Source: Candidatus Coatesiibacteriota bacterium (GTDB lineage Bacteria; RBG-13-66-14; B26-G2; JAUVZD01). Taken from it: a DNA stretch of 64,000 bases. The stretch is from NCBI GenBank assembly GCA_030602715.1, contig JAUVZD010000002.1, forward strand, positions 124,001-188,000, written 5' to 3'. The notes below the pieces were generated by a model that saw nothing but the letters and a program-made list of their open reading frames with translations, made no database searches and had not been told where the DNA came from. Shown here one piece after another: positions 52,383 through 61,285 of this stretch (the first letter of the stretch is position 1; each line of letters begins with the position of its first letter). Position numbers and translations under genes: made by a program.

Positions 52383-53054
52383 ATGAAGACCCCCTATTTC
52401 ACCGACGAAACCATTGATGAAAAATCGCGCGAGATGCTCCAAAGACTGGAGCAGTTGACTGCAATACATAAGGCTGACCTCTCACCCCCACAGTCGGCTC
52501 TGCTGATAATAGACATGCAAAGATATTTTCTGGATGAACGCTCCCATGCGTATGTCACCAACGCCGTTCCCATTATCCCCAGAATAAAACGACTGGCGGA
52601 CGCCTTCAACCGGATGAACCTGCCGGTAATTCTCACCCGCCATATCAATACTAAAGAGGACGCCGCTATGCTTGGTCGGTGGTGGAGCGATATGATAACC
52701 GAGGATGACGAGTTGAGCGAGATTTCCCCGCTGCTGGACTCCCTCAGCTCCACCGTCATTTATAAGACGCAATACGACGCATTCTATAAAACGCCCTTAG
52801 AGGAGACGCTGAGGGGAAAAGGGGTTAATCAGCTGGTGATATGCGGTGTGTTAAGCCATCTCTGCGTGGAGAGCACCATCAGGTCCGCCTTTGTTCACGG
52901 TTTCGCCGTCTTCTTTCCCATTGACGGTAGCGCATCCTACAGCAAAGAACACCATTTCGCCACCTTACTCAATCTCTCTCACGGTTTCGCGGTGCCGGTG
53001 CTCACCGAAGAGCTGTTGAAGATTTTGGAGGTGGGTAAAAACGGTAAACGATGA
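52383..53054 (+). CDS. Isochorismatase/cysteine-hydrolase family protein
   Basis: 223 residues. Catalytic Asp in LLIIDMQRYF, and the nucleophile Cys in GVLSHLCVESTIRSAFVHGF; RHINTKEDAAMLGRWW lies between. Hydrolyses an amide or ether of an unknown substrate. Its 3' end supplies the ribosome-binding site for the next gene. Confidence 0.88.
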   Translation: MKTPYFTDETIDEKSREMLQRLEQLTAIHKADLSPPQSALLIIDMQRYFLDERSHAYVTNAVPIIPRIKRLADAFNRMNLPVILTRHINTKEDAAMLGRWWSDMITEDDELSEISPLLDSLSSTVIYKTQYDAFYKTPLEETLRGKGVNQLVICGVLSHLCVESTIRSAFVHGFAVFFPIDGSASYSKEHHFATLLNLSHGFAVPVLTEELLKILEVGKNGKR

Positions 53055-53934
53055 AGTAATCATAATAGGCGCAGGACCGGCGGGGATAGCCAGTGCAATC
53101 CAATTGAAACGCTACAGAGTTAAGTCCACGCTTTTAGAACAAAAGGAAATCGGGGGGCTATTGATAAACGCCCATCTGGTGGAGAACTACCCCGGCTTTC
53201 CGGAGGGAATAAGCGGACCGGAACTGGTGGAGAGATTCAGAAATCACCTGAAGAACGCCGGCGTTGAAGTTCACTACGAAAAGGTTGAGGAGATGGAATA
53301 TGGGGAGAAACAATTTATTATCAAGACCGACCGTGGAATGTTATCATCCACTATTGCCATAATCGCAACCGGCACCCAGCCAAAAGAGCTGTCAATACCC
53401 ACTATTTCGGAGAATATCAAAGAGCGGGTATTTTACGAAGTCCATCAGATTAGGGGGGTCGGGGAAAAGATAATCGCGGTCATCGGCGGAGGAGATGCGG
53501 CGTTTGACTACGCACTCAACCTATCATTGAACAATAAGGTGATAATACTAAATCGCAGCGAACGAGCCAGGTGCACCCCCGTACTCTGGGAAAGGGCAAT
53601 GAATGTAAAAAACATCTCATATTTAGACAACATCAGTGTAAAAGAAATCTCCGACCACCCACACAAGGTAATATTAAGATGCAAAAAAAGCGACCTGCAA
53701 AACACAACTCAGGTTGAAGCGGACTATGTAATAGTCGCCGTCGGTCGCAAACCCCGTCTGGAGTTCTTGGGGAGCGAGCTAAAAAGGAACTACAATGCAC
53801 TAGCACAAGCAAAAAAGCTCTACCTTATCGGAGATGTGAAGAACGAAACATATCGCCAGACTGCAATCTGTGTCGGTGATGGAGTTCGGGCCGCAATGGA
53901 AATTTATGAGACCATTGGAAGGAAAAGTGAATGA
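53041..53934 (+). CDS. FAD/NAD(P)-dependent thioredoxin-reductase-like oxidoreductase
   Basis: The FAD-binding GAGPAG lies at 53065-53085, upstream of the first canonical start (TTG 53104), so the gene must begin earlier; the frame has no ATG/GTG/TTG after its stop at 53017, and the likely start is ACG 53041 or GTA 53044 with GGAGG at 53027-53031. Later features: VENYPGFPEGISGPEL, IATGTQPKEL, GGGDAAFDYALNL (NAD(P) site) and YLIGDV. The CxxC redox motif of thioredoxin reductase is absent, so it is nearer to ferredoxin-NADP reductase-like enzymes. It overlaps the radical SAM gene by 4 nt, suggesting it supplies electrons to it. Confidence 0.85.
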   Translation, partial: TVNDEVIIIGAGPAGIASAIQLKRYRVKSTLLEQKEIGGLLINAHLVENYPGFPEGISGPELVERFRNHLKNAGVEVHYEKVEEMEYGEKQFIIKTDRGMLSSTIAIIATGTQPKELSIPTISENIKERVFYEVHQIRGVGEKIIAVIGGGDAAFDYALNLSLNNKVIILNRSERARCTPVLWERAMNVKNISYLDNISVKEISDHPHKVILRCKKSDLQNTTQVEADYVIVAVGRKPRLEFLGSELKRNYNALAQAKKLYLIGDVKNETYRQTAICVGDGVRAAMEIYETIGRKSE

Positions 53935-54866
53935 GAATAATCGCTAAAACAGGAAAAGAGGACATCGCCACTGTATATATAGCCGATATGGGCAAAGGCA
54001 GACTGATAGAGTTCGTGGAGTCGCAAACGCCTCAAATTCCCCGCACTGAAAAGTGGGTCTTGAGCATCTCCACCCTGTATGGGTGCCCGGTGGGCTGCCG
54101 CTTTTGCGACGCCGGGAACCACTATCAGGGCAAACTATCCAGAGAAGAGATAATCTCCCAGATAGACTACCTGATAACCAATCGCTATGCGGATGGGCTT
54201 GTCCCCACCAAAAAATTCAAGATACAGTTCTCCAGGATGGGGGAGCCGGCTTTTAATTATAGTGTGCTGGATATAATCGGCGAACTCCCCAAGCTCTATT
54301 CAGCCCGGGGACTGATGCCCTCACTATCCACCGTCGCTCCCGTCGGAAGCGAACGTTTTTTCGGGAGATTACGGGAGATAAAGGAAGATGTTTATAAGGG
54401 CAGGTTTCAACTCCAGTTTTCAATTCATACCACCGACACTGATAAAAGAGACTGGCTTATACCGGTGAAGAAATGGGGTTTTGCCAAGATAGCCGAATAC
54501 GGCGACACTTTTTACAAAGAAGGAGATAGAAAGATAACCCTCAACTTCGCATTGGGGAATGATATGCCGGTTGATGTGCAGGTTCTCCTGGACTATTTCT
54601 CTCCGCAGAAATATTTTATCAAGATGACCCCGGTAAATCCCACATATCAGGCAAGCAGGAACGGAATCTCTTCTCATATACAGCCGTATAAGAAGAACTA
54701 TGAAGTTGTTGATATGCTGAGAGGTGCAGGGTATGAGATGATGGTAAGCATCGGCGAAGTAGAGGAGAACTACATCGGCAGTAACTGCGGTCAGCACATA
54801 ACCAACTATCTTAATGAGAAGGGAAGGGTGAAGGGGGGGTATACATATGCGTTGAAGGAGGTTTGA
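53931..54866 (+). CDS. RlmN/Cfr-like radical SAM protein
   Basis: 311 residues. Radical SAM cluster motif C-x3-C-x2-C in CPVGCRFCDAG; ISTLYG precedes it and FSRMGEPAFNY follows, as in RlmN. A conserved cysteine near the C-terminus appears in GSNCGQHI, corresponding to the methyl-carrying Cys of RlmN (ACGQL). Such enzymes methylate adenine in 23S rRNA or tRNA, but this shorter, divergent paralogue may modify another RNA or substrate. Translationally coupled (ATGA) to the FAD reductase. Confidence 0.85.
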   Translation: MRIIAKTGKEDIATVYIADMGKGRLIEFVESQTPQIPRTEKWVLSISTLYGCPVGCRFCDAGNHYQGKLSREEIISQIDYLITNRYADGLVPTKKFKIQFSRMGEPAFNYSVLDIIGELPKLYSARGLMPSLSTVAPVGSERFFGRLREIKEDVYKGRFQLQFSIHTTDTDKRDWLIPVKKWGFAKIAEYGDTFYKEGDRKITLNFALGNDMPVDVQVLLDYFSPQKYFIKMTPVNPTYQASRNGISSHIQPYKKNYEVVDMLRGAGYEMMVSIGEVEENYIGSNCGQHITNYLNEKGRVKGGYTYALKEV

Positions 54867-54867
54867 A

Positions 54868-54999
54868 ATATACATTAAAAGGATAAATGAAATCGGGGGG
54901 AATGAGGCTCTGCTTGAGAAGGCGGAAAGATTAAAAGAGCGAATCAAGAGGTTTGGCTTTGTGCTGGCGTCGTCGCTATTTGTGGTGGGAATAAAGTAG
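54868..54999 (+). CDS. Small ORF after the radical SAM gene, non-canonical start (low confidence)
   Basis: AAGGAGG (54855-54861) is followed by TTTGAA and ATA; the frame then reads YIKRINEIGGNEALLEKAERL and ends VLASSLFVVGIK (TAG at 54997). Protein-like composition and a perfectly spaced site, but no ATG/GTG/TTG. It may be a 43-codon peptide with an AUA start or a remnant. Confidence 0.3.
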   Translation: MYIKRINEIGGNEALLEKAERLKERIKRFGFVLASSLFVVGIK

Positions 55000-55029
55000 C
55001 TGTCAATTACACTTAATTGAGACCGGAAA

Positions 55030-55725
55030 ATGTTTGATTATTACGACGACAAACTCTCAGCCAAAAAGCTTAAGCATGCGTATGAGCTAGCCCCGCCCCG
55101 CACGCATCAGTATCTACGAGCGGAGGTGGAGCATGTCCTCTCCTGTATCCACCCCGGTGATATGGTGCTGGAACTCGGCTGTGGATACGGGCGCATACTC
55201 CCTGACCTGGCTGGGAAAGCGGGGCTAGTTTTGGGCGTAGATACATCAATTGGAAGTCTACTTCTGGCGCGGGAGATGCTTAGCGGTCTTACCAACTACC
55301 TATTGGCAAATATAGATGCGGTTCAACTCTCCTTCCCTGACCACACTTTTGATTGTGTGGTATGTATTCAAAACGGCATCTCAGCATTCCATGTTGACCA
55401 GGGAGCGCTAATTACAGAAGCGGTTCGGGTGGTAAAGCCCGGCGGAACGGTGCTCTTCTCCAGCTATAGCGACAAATTCTGGAAACATCGTCTGGAGTGG
55501 ATTGAGCTTCAGTCGCGGGAGGGGCTATTGGGTGAGATTGACTACGAGAGGACCGGCGAGGGTTTGATAGTTTGCAAGGACGGCTTCACCGGCACTACTG
55601 TGAGTCCCCAGCGATTCCTTAAGCTGACCGAGGGACTGGATGCCGATGTGCGGATTGTAGAGGTGAATGAATCCAGCATATTTTGCGAGATAACACGCAC
55701 TATACATAAAGAAAACACTGTATAA
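55030..55725 (+). CDS. Class I SAM-dependent methyltransferase
   Basis: 231 residues. SAM motif I: VLELGCGYGRILPDL; motif II DVDTS..., LANIDAVQLSFPDHTFDCVVCIQNGISAF; post-motif VKPGGTVLFSSYSDKFWK. Substrate unknown. Single gene between the radical SAM unit and a barrel gene. Confidence 0.9.
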   Translation: MFDYYDDKLSAKKLKHAYELAPPRTHQYLRAEVEHVLSCIHPGDMVLELGCGYGRILPDLAGKAGLVLGVDTSIGSLLLAREMLSGLTNYLLANIDAVQLSFPDHTFDCVVCIQNGISAFHVDQGALITEAVRVVKPGGTVLFSSYSDKFWKHRLEWIELQSREGLLGEIDYERTGEGLIVCKDGFTGTTVSPQRFLKLTEGLDADVRIVEVNESSIFCEITRTIHKENTV

Positions 55726-55809
55726 TAAACCTCATCAGATTTGAGCAGGTCTAATAGATAGTAGCCTATTCAGCAACCCGAACCATCAATAAATCTTCTG
55801 GGGGGAAAA

Positions 55810-56577
55810 ATGAAAAAGCTTGCCCTTATCCTTATCTTTCTGGCGCTTGCAGCGCCGGCACTGGCGCAGGAAGAGGCGACTACGGAGGAAATCACCACGC
55901 CAGAAGAAGGAACCGCACCAGATGAGGGGGTCATTCCAGATGAGCCTGAAGCCCCTATCACAACTGATGTAACCGGCGAAGAACCGATTATCGGCACTGA
56001 GGTATCCCCGCAGGAGGAGACCATACCCGGTCCCCGGATAGAAACCCTGTTTGACCAGGAGTTACTTGACTTCGGGGGCTTCGGCGGCGCAGTCCTGAAG
56101 GTAACCAGGCTAAAGGACGAATGGACCCTACTGTTGGGGGGGCGCGGCGCCCTGTTAATAAATCATTCCATTTCCTTGGGAGGAGGGGGCTGGGTTTCCG
56201 TCAAAACCCTCAATCAAAACATCACTGACAGCGAATACTCCACTCCGGACCTGCTCTTTATGTATGGCGGACCGATACTGGAGTATATATTCCTCTCCCA
56301 CAAGCTGGTTCACTTCTCGGTTCACACGCTGGTCGGCTACGGTGCATTGGCTGAATATCCCCATCATGACTATTACTGGCGTTATTACGATAGATTGGTT
56401 GACGGATTCTTTGTCGCTGAGCCGGGCGCAGAAGTTGAGATCAATGTGTTGGAGTTTTTCCGCATCAGCCTGGGTGCCAGTTATCGCTATGTTAACGGGG
56501 TTGAATTGGAGAATTTTGTGGACAGCGACCTGAGCGGAATCGGGACATTCGTCAGCTTCAAGTTTGGATACTTCTAA
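55810..56577 (+). CDS. Outer-membrane beta-barrel protein with acidic linker
   Basis: GGGGGGAAAA before the ATG. Signal peptide (KKLALILIFLALAAPALA). Residues ~20-75 are a Glu/Thr/Pro-rich low-complexity segment (TEEITTPEEGTAPDEG, VIPDEPEAPITTD). The rest are strands of a small barrel (LLLGGRGALLINHSISLGGGGWVSV, LLFMYGGPILEYIFL, RISLGASYRYVNG) ending FVSFKFGYF. Possibly binds peptidoglycan or stays flexible in the periplasm through the linker; function unknown. Confidence 0.8.
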   Translation: MKKLALILIFLALAAPALAQEEATTEEITTPEEGTAPDEGVIPDEPEAPITTDVTGEEPIIGTEVSPQEETIPGPRIETLFDQELLDFGGFGGAVLKVTRLKDEWTLLLGGRGALLINHSISLGGGGWVSVKTLNQNITDSEYSTPDLLFMYGGPILEYIFLSHKLVHFSVHTLVGYGALAEYPHHDYYWRYYDRLVDGFFVAEPGAEVEINVLEFFRISLGASYRYVNGVELENFVDSDLSGIGTFVSFKFGYF

Positions 56578-56701
56578 CCGGGTTCTGCTACACATTTAAA
56601 ATTTTTCATAAATTCTTCGCTACTTTTGCAGAATTCAGGAAAGGGAACTTCCCGGCAAGCTACCCTCTTCCAATTCCCCACTTGAAATTTGGGCAGTCAA
56701 T

Positions 56702-56735
56702 GTTAAACTCGTTCCATTAGTGGAGCGAGTTTAAC
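56702..56735 (+). terminator. Long hairpin after the barrel gene
   Basis: 15-bp stem, GTTAAACTCGTTCCA with TGGAGCGAGTTTAAC (one G-T wobble), followed by ATTTT. Confidence 0.6.
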
Positions 56736-56750
56736 ATTTTAAAAGGATGG

Positions 56751-56843
56751 ATGTCAGTCCGCAACGCCAAGGAAGTTGAGCGGGAAAAGGTTGGAGGAGC
56801 ACAGAATGACAGACCGCAATCCCCGACAGAGGGCGTTCTTTGA
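56751..56843 (+). pseudogene. Truncated copy of the cupin gene's 5' end
   Basis: ATG TCA GTC CGC AAC GCC AAG GAA encodes MSVRNAKEVEREKV, matching the start of the cupin at 57480 (LVRNAREARQDNVEEE). It then runs out of homology and stops near 56843, overlapping the methyltransferase start. Probably left by duplication of the cupin's 5' region. Confidence 0.5.
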
Positions 56844-57417
56844 TCAGTTGGCGGATGAATGGAATGAGATAGTCCATCACCACCCGGAGAAACTGGAGCA
56901 TATCGTAAGTCTACTGGGGCTAAAACCGGGTCAGTCGGTGATGGATGTGGGCTGCGGCACCGGGGTGATGTTCCCCTATCTACTCCGCCACATCGGAGAT
57001 GGCGGCACAATCTACGCCGTTGACTTCTCCGAGAGGATGATAGCGGCAGCCCGGCGGGAATTTCCGCCAAAAAATTATCCCAATGTGGAGTTTTCGGTCT
57101 GCGATGTAAAACACGCACCGATGCGAGGCGAATACCACGCCGTCCTGTGTTACTCCTGCTTCCCTCATCTCCTTGACCAGCCGGCAGCCGTCCAACATCT
57201 AGCCCAAGGGTTGTGCAGGGGAGGAAGATTGATGATAGCCCACTGCGAATCCAGAGACGCCATAAACAAAATGCACAGCGAAGCGGGTGCTGAAGTTCGG
57301 GAAGACCACCTTCCGCCGGCGGCTGAAATCGCCGGCATGATGGAAGATGCGGGATTGAGGGTTATCCTGAAGATAGATAATGACCAGATGTTCGTAATCG
57401 CCTCTGAAAAGCGTTAG
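56806..57417 (+). CDS. Class I SAM-dependent methyltransferase (UbiE-like)
   Basis: GGAGGAGC before the ATG at 56806. SAM motif I MDVGCGTGVMFPYLLRHI, acidic VDFSERMIAAARREFP, then VLCYSCFPHLLDQPAAVQHL and GGRLMIAHCESRDAIN. Resembles the small UbiE/COQ5-like enzymes that methylate e.g. metalloid or quinone precursors; substrate unknown. One base separates it from the cupin region. Confidence 0.9.
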   Translation: MTDRNPRQRAFFDQLADEWNEIVHHHPEKLEHIVSLLGLKPGQSVMDVGCGTGVMFPYLLRHIGDGGTIYAVDFSERMIAAARREFPPKNYPNVEFSVCDVKHAPMRGEYHAVLCYSCFPHLLDQPAAVQHLAQGLCRGGRLMIAHCESRDAINKMHSEAGAEVREDHLPPAAEIAGMMEDAGLRVILKIDNDQMFVIASEKR

Positions 57418-57479
57418 TGAGTCTCTTCAAAATCAGACAGCAACGCCAAAGGAGCGAGTTTTTCATTCAAGGAGGGAAG

Positions 57480-57824
57480 ATGTTAGTCCGCAACGCCAGG
57501 GAAGCCAGGCAGGACAATGTTGAGGAGGAAGGTGCCAAAGGTGTTCGTGTCCGCTGGTTAATCTCCAGGGACGACGGCGCGCCCGTCTTCGCCATGCGAG
57601 AGTTTGAGATAGAGCCGGACGGATATACACCCTATCACTCCCACGACTGGGAGCACGAGGTCTATGTGCTTTCCGGCGAAGGCGTGGTAGTCGGGGAAGA
57701 CGGCGAGAAGCCCCTGAAACCGGACACGGTGGCATTCGTCCCCGCAGGTGAGATGCACAACTTCAAGAACAGCGGCGAGGAGACCTTCCGCTTTCTCTGC
57801 CTGGTGCCGCATATTGATCAGTAG
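57480..57824 (+). CDS. Cupin-domain protein
   Basis: Start chosen at the ATG at 57480 (AGGAGGGAAG upstream). A single cupin barrel: FEIEPDGYTPYHSHDWEHEVYVLSGEGVVV with the His/Glu metal ligands HSHDWEHE, then PAGEMHNFKNSGEETFRFL. Family of metal-binding sensors/enzymes. Position right after the methyltransferase suggests joint function. Remnant of its 5' end lies at 56751. Confidence 0.85.
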   Translation: MLVRNAREARQDNVEEEGAKGVRVRWLISRDDGAPVFAMREFEIEPDGYTPYHSHDWEHEVYVLSGEGVVVGEDGEKPLKPDTVAFVPAGEMHNFKNSGEETFRFLCLVPHIDQ

Positions 57825-57937
57825 AAAATGCGACAGCAATCACAAGAATCAGTCCCCTGAGGGCTTTACCACCTCGTAAATACACCGAACATCGTCCGCC
57901 ATTGGATTGTTTATTTAATTTAGAAAGGAGCCACAAT

Positions 57938-58393
57938 ATGAACAAAATCCTCCACCACTCAGTTCGCTTAAACTGCAGTCCCGCAAAAGCCTTTGCGATG
58001 TTCACCGAAAATAAACGTCTGGAGTCCTGGCTGACCCTTAAAGCCGATGTGGAGCCCAAAGTGGGGGGAAAATATGAGCTGTTCTGGAATCCGGAGAACA
58101 GGGAGATTGACTCCACCATCGGCTGTAAGATAACCGCCCTTGAGCCGGACAAGCTTCTCTCTTTTGAATGGAAGGGACCGGCACAATACAAGGACTTTAT
58201 GAACGACGCCGACCCCCTGACCCATGTGGTGGTCCTCTTCCTCCCCTGCGGTGAGGGAAAAGCCCCCGAAACGGAGGTGCATCTGGTTCACTCCGGTTGG
58301 AGGAACTCAGCTGAGTGGGAGGAGGCAAGGCTCTGGTTTGAAAAGATGTGGAGCGTCTGCTTTGAGGAACTGAGTAAACAGGTCAACGGATGA
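57938..58393 (+). CDS. SRPBCC (AHSA1-like) domain protein
   Basis: AAAGGAG before the ATG at 57938. About 151 residues: HHSVRLNCSPAKAFAMFTENKRLESWLT, GGKYELFWNP, ITALEPDKLLSFEWKGP, EVHLVHSGWRNSAEWEEA. The AHSA1/START-like helix-grip fold binds hydrophobic ligands. No partner protein adjacent. Confidence 0.87.
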   Translation: MNKILHHSVRLNCSPAKAFAMFTENKRLESWLTLKADVEPKVGGKYELFWNPENREIDSTIGCKITALEPDKLLSFEWKGPAQYKDFMNDADPLTHVVVLFLPCGEGKAPETEVHLVHSGWRNSAEWEEARLWFEKMWSVCFEELSKQVNG

Positions 58394-58516
58394 CGAGCGA
58401 GGAAGGCTGACAGAGCGTTTACGGTATGCTCCGCCTACTCAAATGACTAAAGTAATATCACGAGGTGTGTGAATATTCTGCATAACGCCTGATGCGAAAG
58501 AGAAGGAGAGGCAGAG

Positions 58517-58915
58517 ATGACCCAGAAGAAAATCCCATACTTCATCAACCCAACAATTGCCACAAAACTGACCCAGATGCCGGGGCTTGAAACAACCGTC
58601 CTTACAGGTCTTCACGGCGAGATGATGATGATGGCTCTCAACACCACCCTACCCGGTCACACAGTGCCCGAGCACTCTCATCCCCACGAGCAAGTTGGAA
58701 TGGTCTTAGCCGGCAAAGCCATTTTGCGCATCGGGGACGAGGAGCGGGTCATGCATAAGGGCGATTTCTACTGTATTCCGTCAGACGTTCCCCACAGTGA
58801 TACCTGCATTGGAGACAAAGCTTTTATAATGCTGGATATCTTCTGCCCGGTGCGGGAGGATTTCATTGAGAAGCTCAAACAAGAAGCAGATGTTGAGAAG
58901 GAGCAGGAGAATTAA
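58517..58915 (+). CDS. Cupin-domain protein
   Basis: 132 residues; AGAGGCAGAG precedes the ATG. Single cupin: LPGHTVPEHSHPHEQVGMVLAGKA with metal-binding HSHPHEQ, then GDFYCIPSDVPHSDTC. More distantly related to the cupin at 57480. Function unknown. Confidence 0.85.
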   Translation: MTQKKIPYFINPTIATKLTQMPGLETTVLTGLHGEMMMMALNTTLPGHTVPEHSHPHEQVGMVLAGKAILRIGDEERVMHKGDFYCIPSDVPHSDTCIGDKAFIMLDIFCPVREDFIEKLKQEADVEKEQEN

Positions 58916-59028
58916 CCGCTCGTTAAGCAGAAGGGGGGGTTGAGTTCACAACACCCTCCCAAAAGTTTTCCGCACTTCTCAGATGTGCAATAATCTAGGC
59001 GAGATTGAGCAAGAAAAGAGGTGTTCCG

Positions 59029-59808
59029 ATGCCGTCAATAGAAATCCGCGACATGACCGCAGACGATGAATACTTCGTCTCCACCTGCTCCCACATCAAC
59101 GAATCGTCGGAGATTGACGCCTGCGGGGAGCGAAGGAAAGCTTGGCTTAGGGAAATGTGTGACCAGGGGCTTATGGTGAAAGTTGCCCTGCTGGACGACA
59201 AACGGGTGGGGATGCTTTATGCCCTGCCCATCGAGGTTTCACCCTGGGGACCTCTGGGACACGACCTGCTGATGATTCCCTGTCTCTTCGTCCTGAATCA
59301 TGGCAAGGGCAAGGGAGCGGGGCGAGCCCTGATAGCCGAAGCGGAGAAGGAGGCGAAGCGCCGGGGAAAGAATGGCATAGTCACTTTGGCATTTCACTGG
59401 GATTTCTGGTTCATGCCCGCCTCATTTTTTGAAAAGATGGGCTTCACCGAAGTAGACCGCAGGGGGGAGGAGGTAATTATCTGGAAAGCATTTGACCCAT
59501 CTGCAGAAGCGCCCAAATTTCTGGAATCAACCTATGAGTTCAAACCCATCTCCGGCAAGGTGGTAATTGATCTCTTCTGGAACCGATTCTGCCAGACTAG
59601 CGAGATAGAGGCGGAGCGTGTGCGGGAGGTGACGGATGAATTCGGCGACAAAGTGGTCCTCAATAAGTATCCCGCTCACGAGAGGGAAACCCTCCTGCGC
59701 TATCAACACCCCCGGGGGATTTTCGTAAACGGCAAGGAGATATTCTGGGGCTACGAAGCGCCCAAAGAGGGAATCCGGGAGGCGGTAGAGAAGGCGCTGG
59801 GGGAGTAG
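59029..59808 (+). CDS. GNAT acetyltransferase with C-terminal YoaP thioredoxin-like domain
   Basis: ATG at 59029. Residues 1-155: GNAT with FVLNHGKGKGAGRALIAEAEKEAKRRG and LAFHWDFWFMPASFFEKMGF. Residues ~180-260: YoaP-like segment (VVIDLFWNRFCQTSEIEAERVREV, YPAHERETLLRYQHPRGIFVNGKEIFWGYEAP), a thioredoxin-fold extension without CxxC. Known architecture of YoaP-type proteins; substrate unknown. Confidence 0.88.
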   Translation: MPSIEIRDMTADDEYFVSTCSHINESSEIDACGERRKAWLREMCDQGLMVKVALLDDKRVGMLYALPIEVSPWGPLGHDLLMIPCLFVLNHGKGKGAGRALIAEAEKEAKRRGKNGIVTLAFHWDFWFMPASFFEKMGFTEVDRRGEEVIIWKAFDPSAEAPKFLESTYEFKPISGKVVIDLFWNRFCQTSEIEAERVREVTDEFGDKVVLNKYPAHERETLLRYQHPRGIFVNGKEIFWGYEAPKEGIREAVEKALGE

Positions 59809-59956
59809 GTTCGGCATATTCCGATTACTTGACTGGAAAATTCCTTTTTGATATATTATCTTAGTCTATATAAAACTTTTTCTTCACCAATGTTCGTCAA
59901 AAAGACTGCAATCTGCTTATGAGCAGGTGAACCAGGAATTAGGGGGAGAGTCTATT

Positions 59957-61285
59957 TTGGAAGTTAAAGATTTAAACGCTTTATTTGATGAATTATTCCC
60001 CATCTGCCGCTCCATTACCGGTCAAGGTTTTCGTGACTCTCTTAATTTACTAAGGCAGTATATTCCTCTGGAGGTAAAATCGGTTTCCAGCGGAACTCAA
60101 GTGTATGACTGGGAGGTGCCGGCAGAATGGGTGATCCGAGAAGCTCGGCTTACTGGAGCGGACGGTAAGACCTATGCTTCGCTTGAAGATTCCAGCCTAG
60201 CGGTGATAAACTATTCCGCGCCCGTTGATAACAAAATCTCTCTCAGTGAGCTTAAGCCGCATCTGCACACCCTCCCTCACCTACCCAATGCCATTCCTTA
60301 TGTTACCAGTTATTATAAGCGGGATTGGGGATTCTGTTTGCCCTACCGGGTTTTCCAATCTATGCCGGATATTGAATACCACGCCTATATTGACAGTGAA
60401 TTTATTGAGGGCGAACTGAATTATGGGGAGCTTCTTCTTCATGGCGAATCTGATCGGGAAATTTTGCTAACTTCTTACCTGTGTCATCCATCGCTGGCTA
60501 ATAATGAATTGAGTGGTCCACTGGTTTTGACCCTGCTTTATCAAAAGCTCTCAGAATGGGAACGCAGGCGTTACAGCTATCGCTTTCTCATCAACCCGGA
60601 GACCATCGGCAGTATTGTCTACTTGTCTCTAAATGGCAACCATCTGATGGAGAAAATGGTATCTGGACTGGTGCTCACTTGTTTGGGCGGACCGAGCACT
60701 CGGTTGAGCTATAAGACCACCCGCCGGAAAGATGCACTTATTGACCAAGTGATAGCCCACCTCAACAAGACCAACTCCCTAAAAATAGATGTTCGTGAAT
60801 TTACACCTCTGAGTGGCTCTGACGAACGTCAGTACTGCTCTCCTGGATTTAACCTGCCTATGGGACAGATGGCGAGAACTGTTTACGGTCAATACGAGGG
60901 CTATCACAACTCTTTGGATAATAAGGAATTTATGGGGATAGATTCCCTATTTAAAAGCGCCAACGAGATAGAACAGATACTTTTCGCCCTTGAATACGCT
61001 GGGTGTTTTTTCAATCTCTTGCCCTTTGGAGAGCCTAGATTAGGGAAGCGGGATCTATATCCAAATATGAACAACTATATGACCCGAGAGTATTCATCAG
61101 ATGATATAGTAGATAACCGCACTCTTCTCAACTATGTCCTGATGATACTGAACTACAGCGACGGCGAACACCCTATGACTTGGATAGCCGAAAAATGTGA
61201 CTGCTCAATATTTGACCTCATTCCCATAATCAATGAACTCAAAGCCAAAGGAGTTCTATCCATAGAAGGGGACCCCAGAGCATGA
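59957..61285 (+). CDS. DUF4910 aminopeptidase-like protein
   Basis: Start set at the TTG at 59957 (AGGGGGAG upstream), which matches the family N-terminus (LNALFDELFPICRSITGQGF); a GTG at 59927 is the alternative. 443 residues: LLLHGESDREILLTSYLCHPS with zinc ligands, NELSGPLVLTLLYQ, LINPETIGSIVYLSL, SGSDERQYCSPGFNLP and a C-terminal winged-helix part (TLLNYVLMILNYSDG). In other bacteria these occur in polysaccharide or N-formyl sugar clusters; here paired with a formyltransferase. Confidence 0.88.
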   Translation: MEVKDLNALFDELFPICRSITGQGFRDSLNLLRQYIPLEVKSVSSGTQVYDWEVPAEWVIREARLTGADGKTYASLEDSSLAVINYSAPVDNKISLSELKPHLHTLPHLPNAIPYVTSYYKRDWGFCLPYRVFQSMPDIEYHAYIDSEFIEGELNYGELLLHGESDREILLTSYLCHPSLANNELSGPLVLTLLYQKLSEWERRRYSYRFLINPETIGSIVYLSLNGNHLMEKMVSGLVLTCLGGPSTRLSYKTTRRKDALIDQVIAHLNKTNSLKIDVREFTPLSGSDERQYCSPGFNLPMGQMARTVYGQYEGYHNSLDNKEFMGIDSLFKSANEIEQILFALEYAGCFFNLLPFGEPRLGKRDLYPNMNNYMTREYSSDDIVDNRTLLNYVLMILNYSDGEHPMTWIAEKCDCSIFDLIPIINELKAKGVLSIEGDPRA

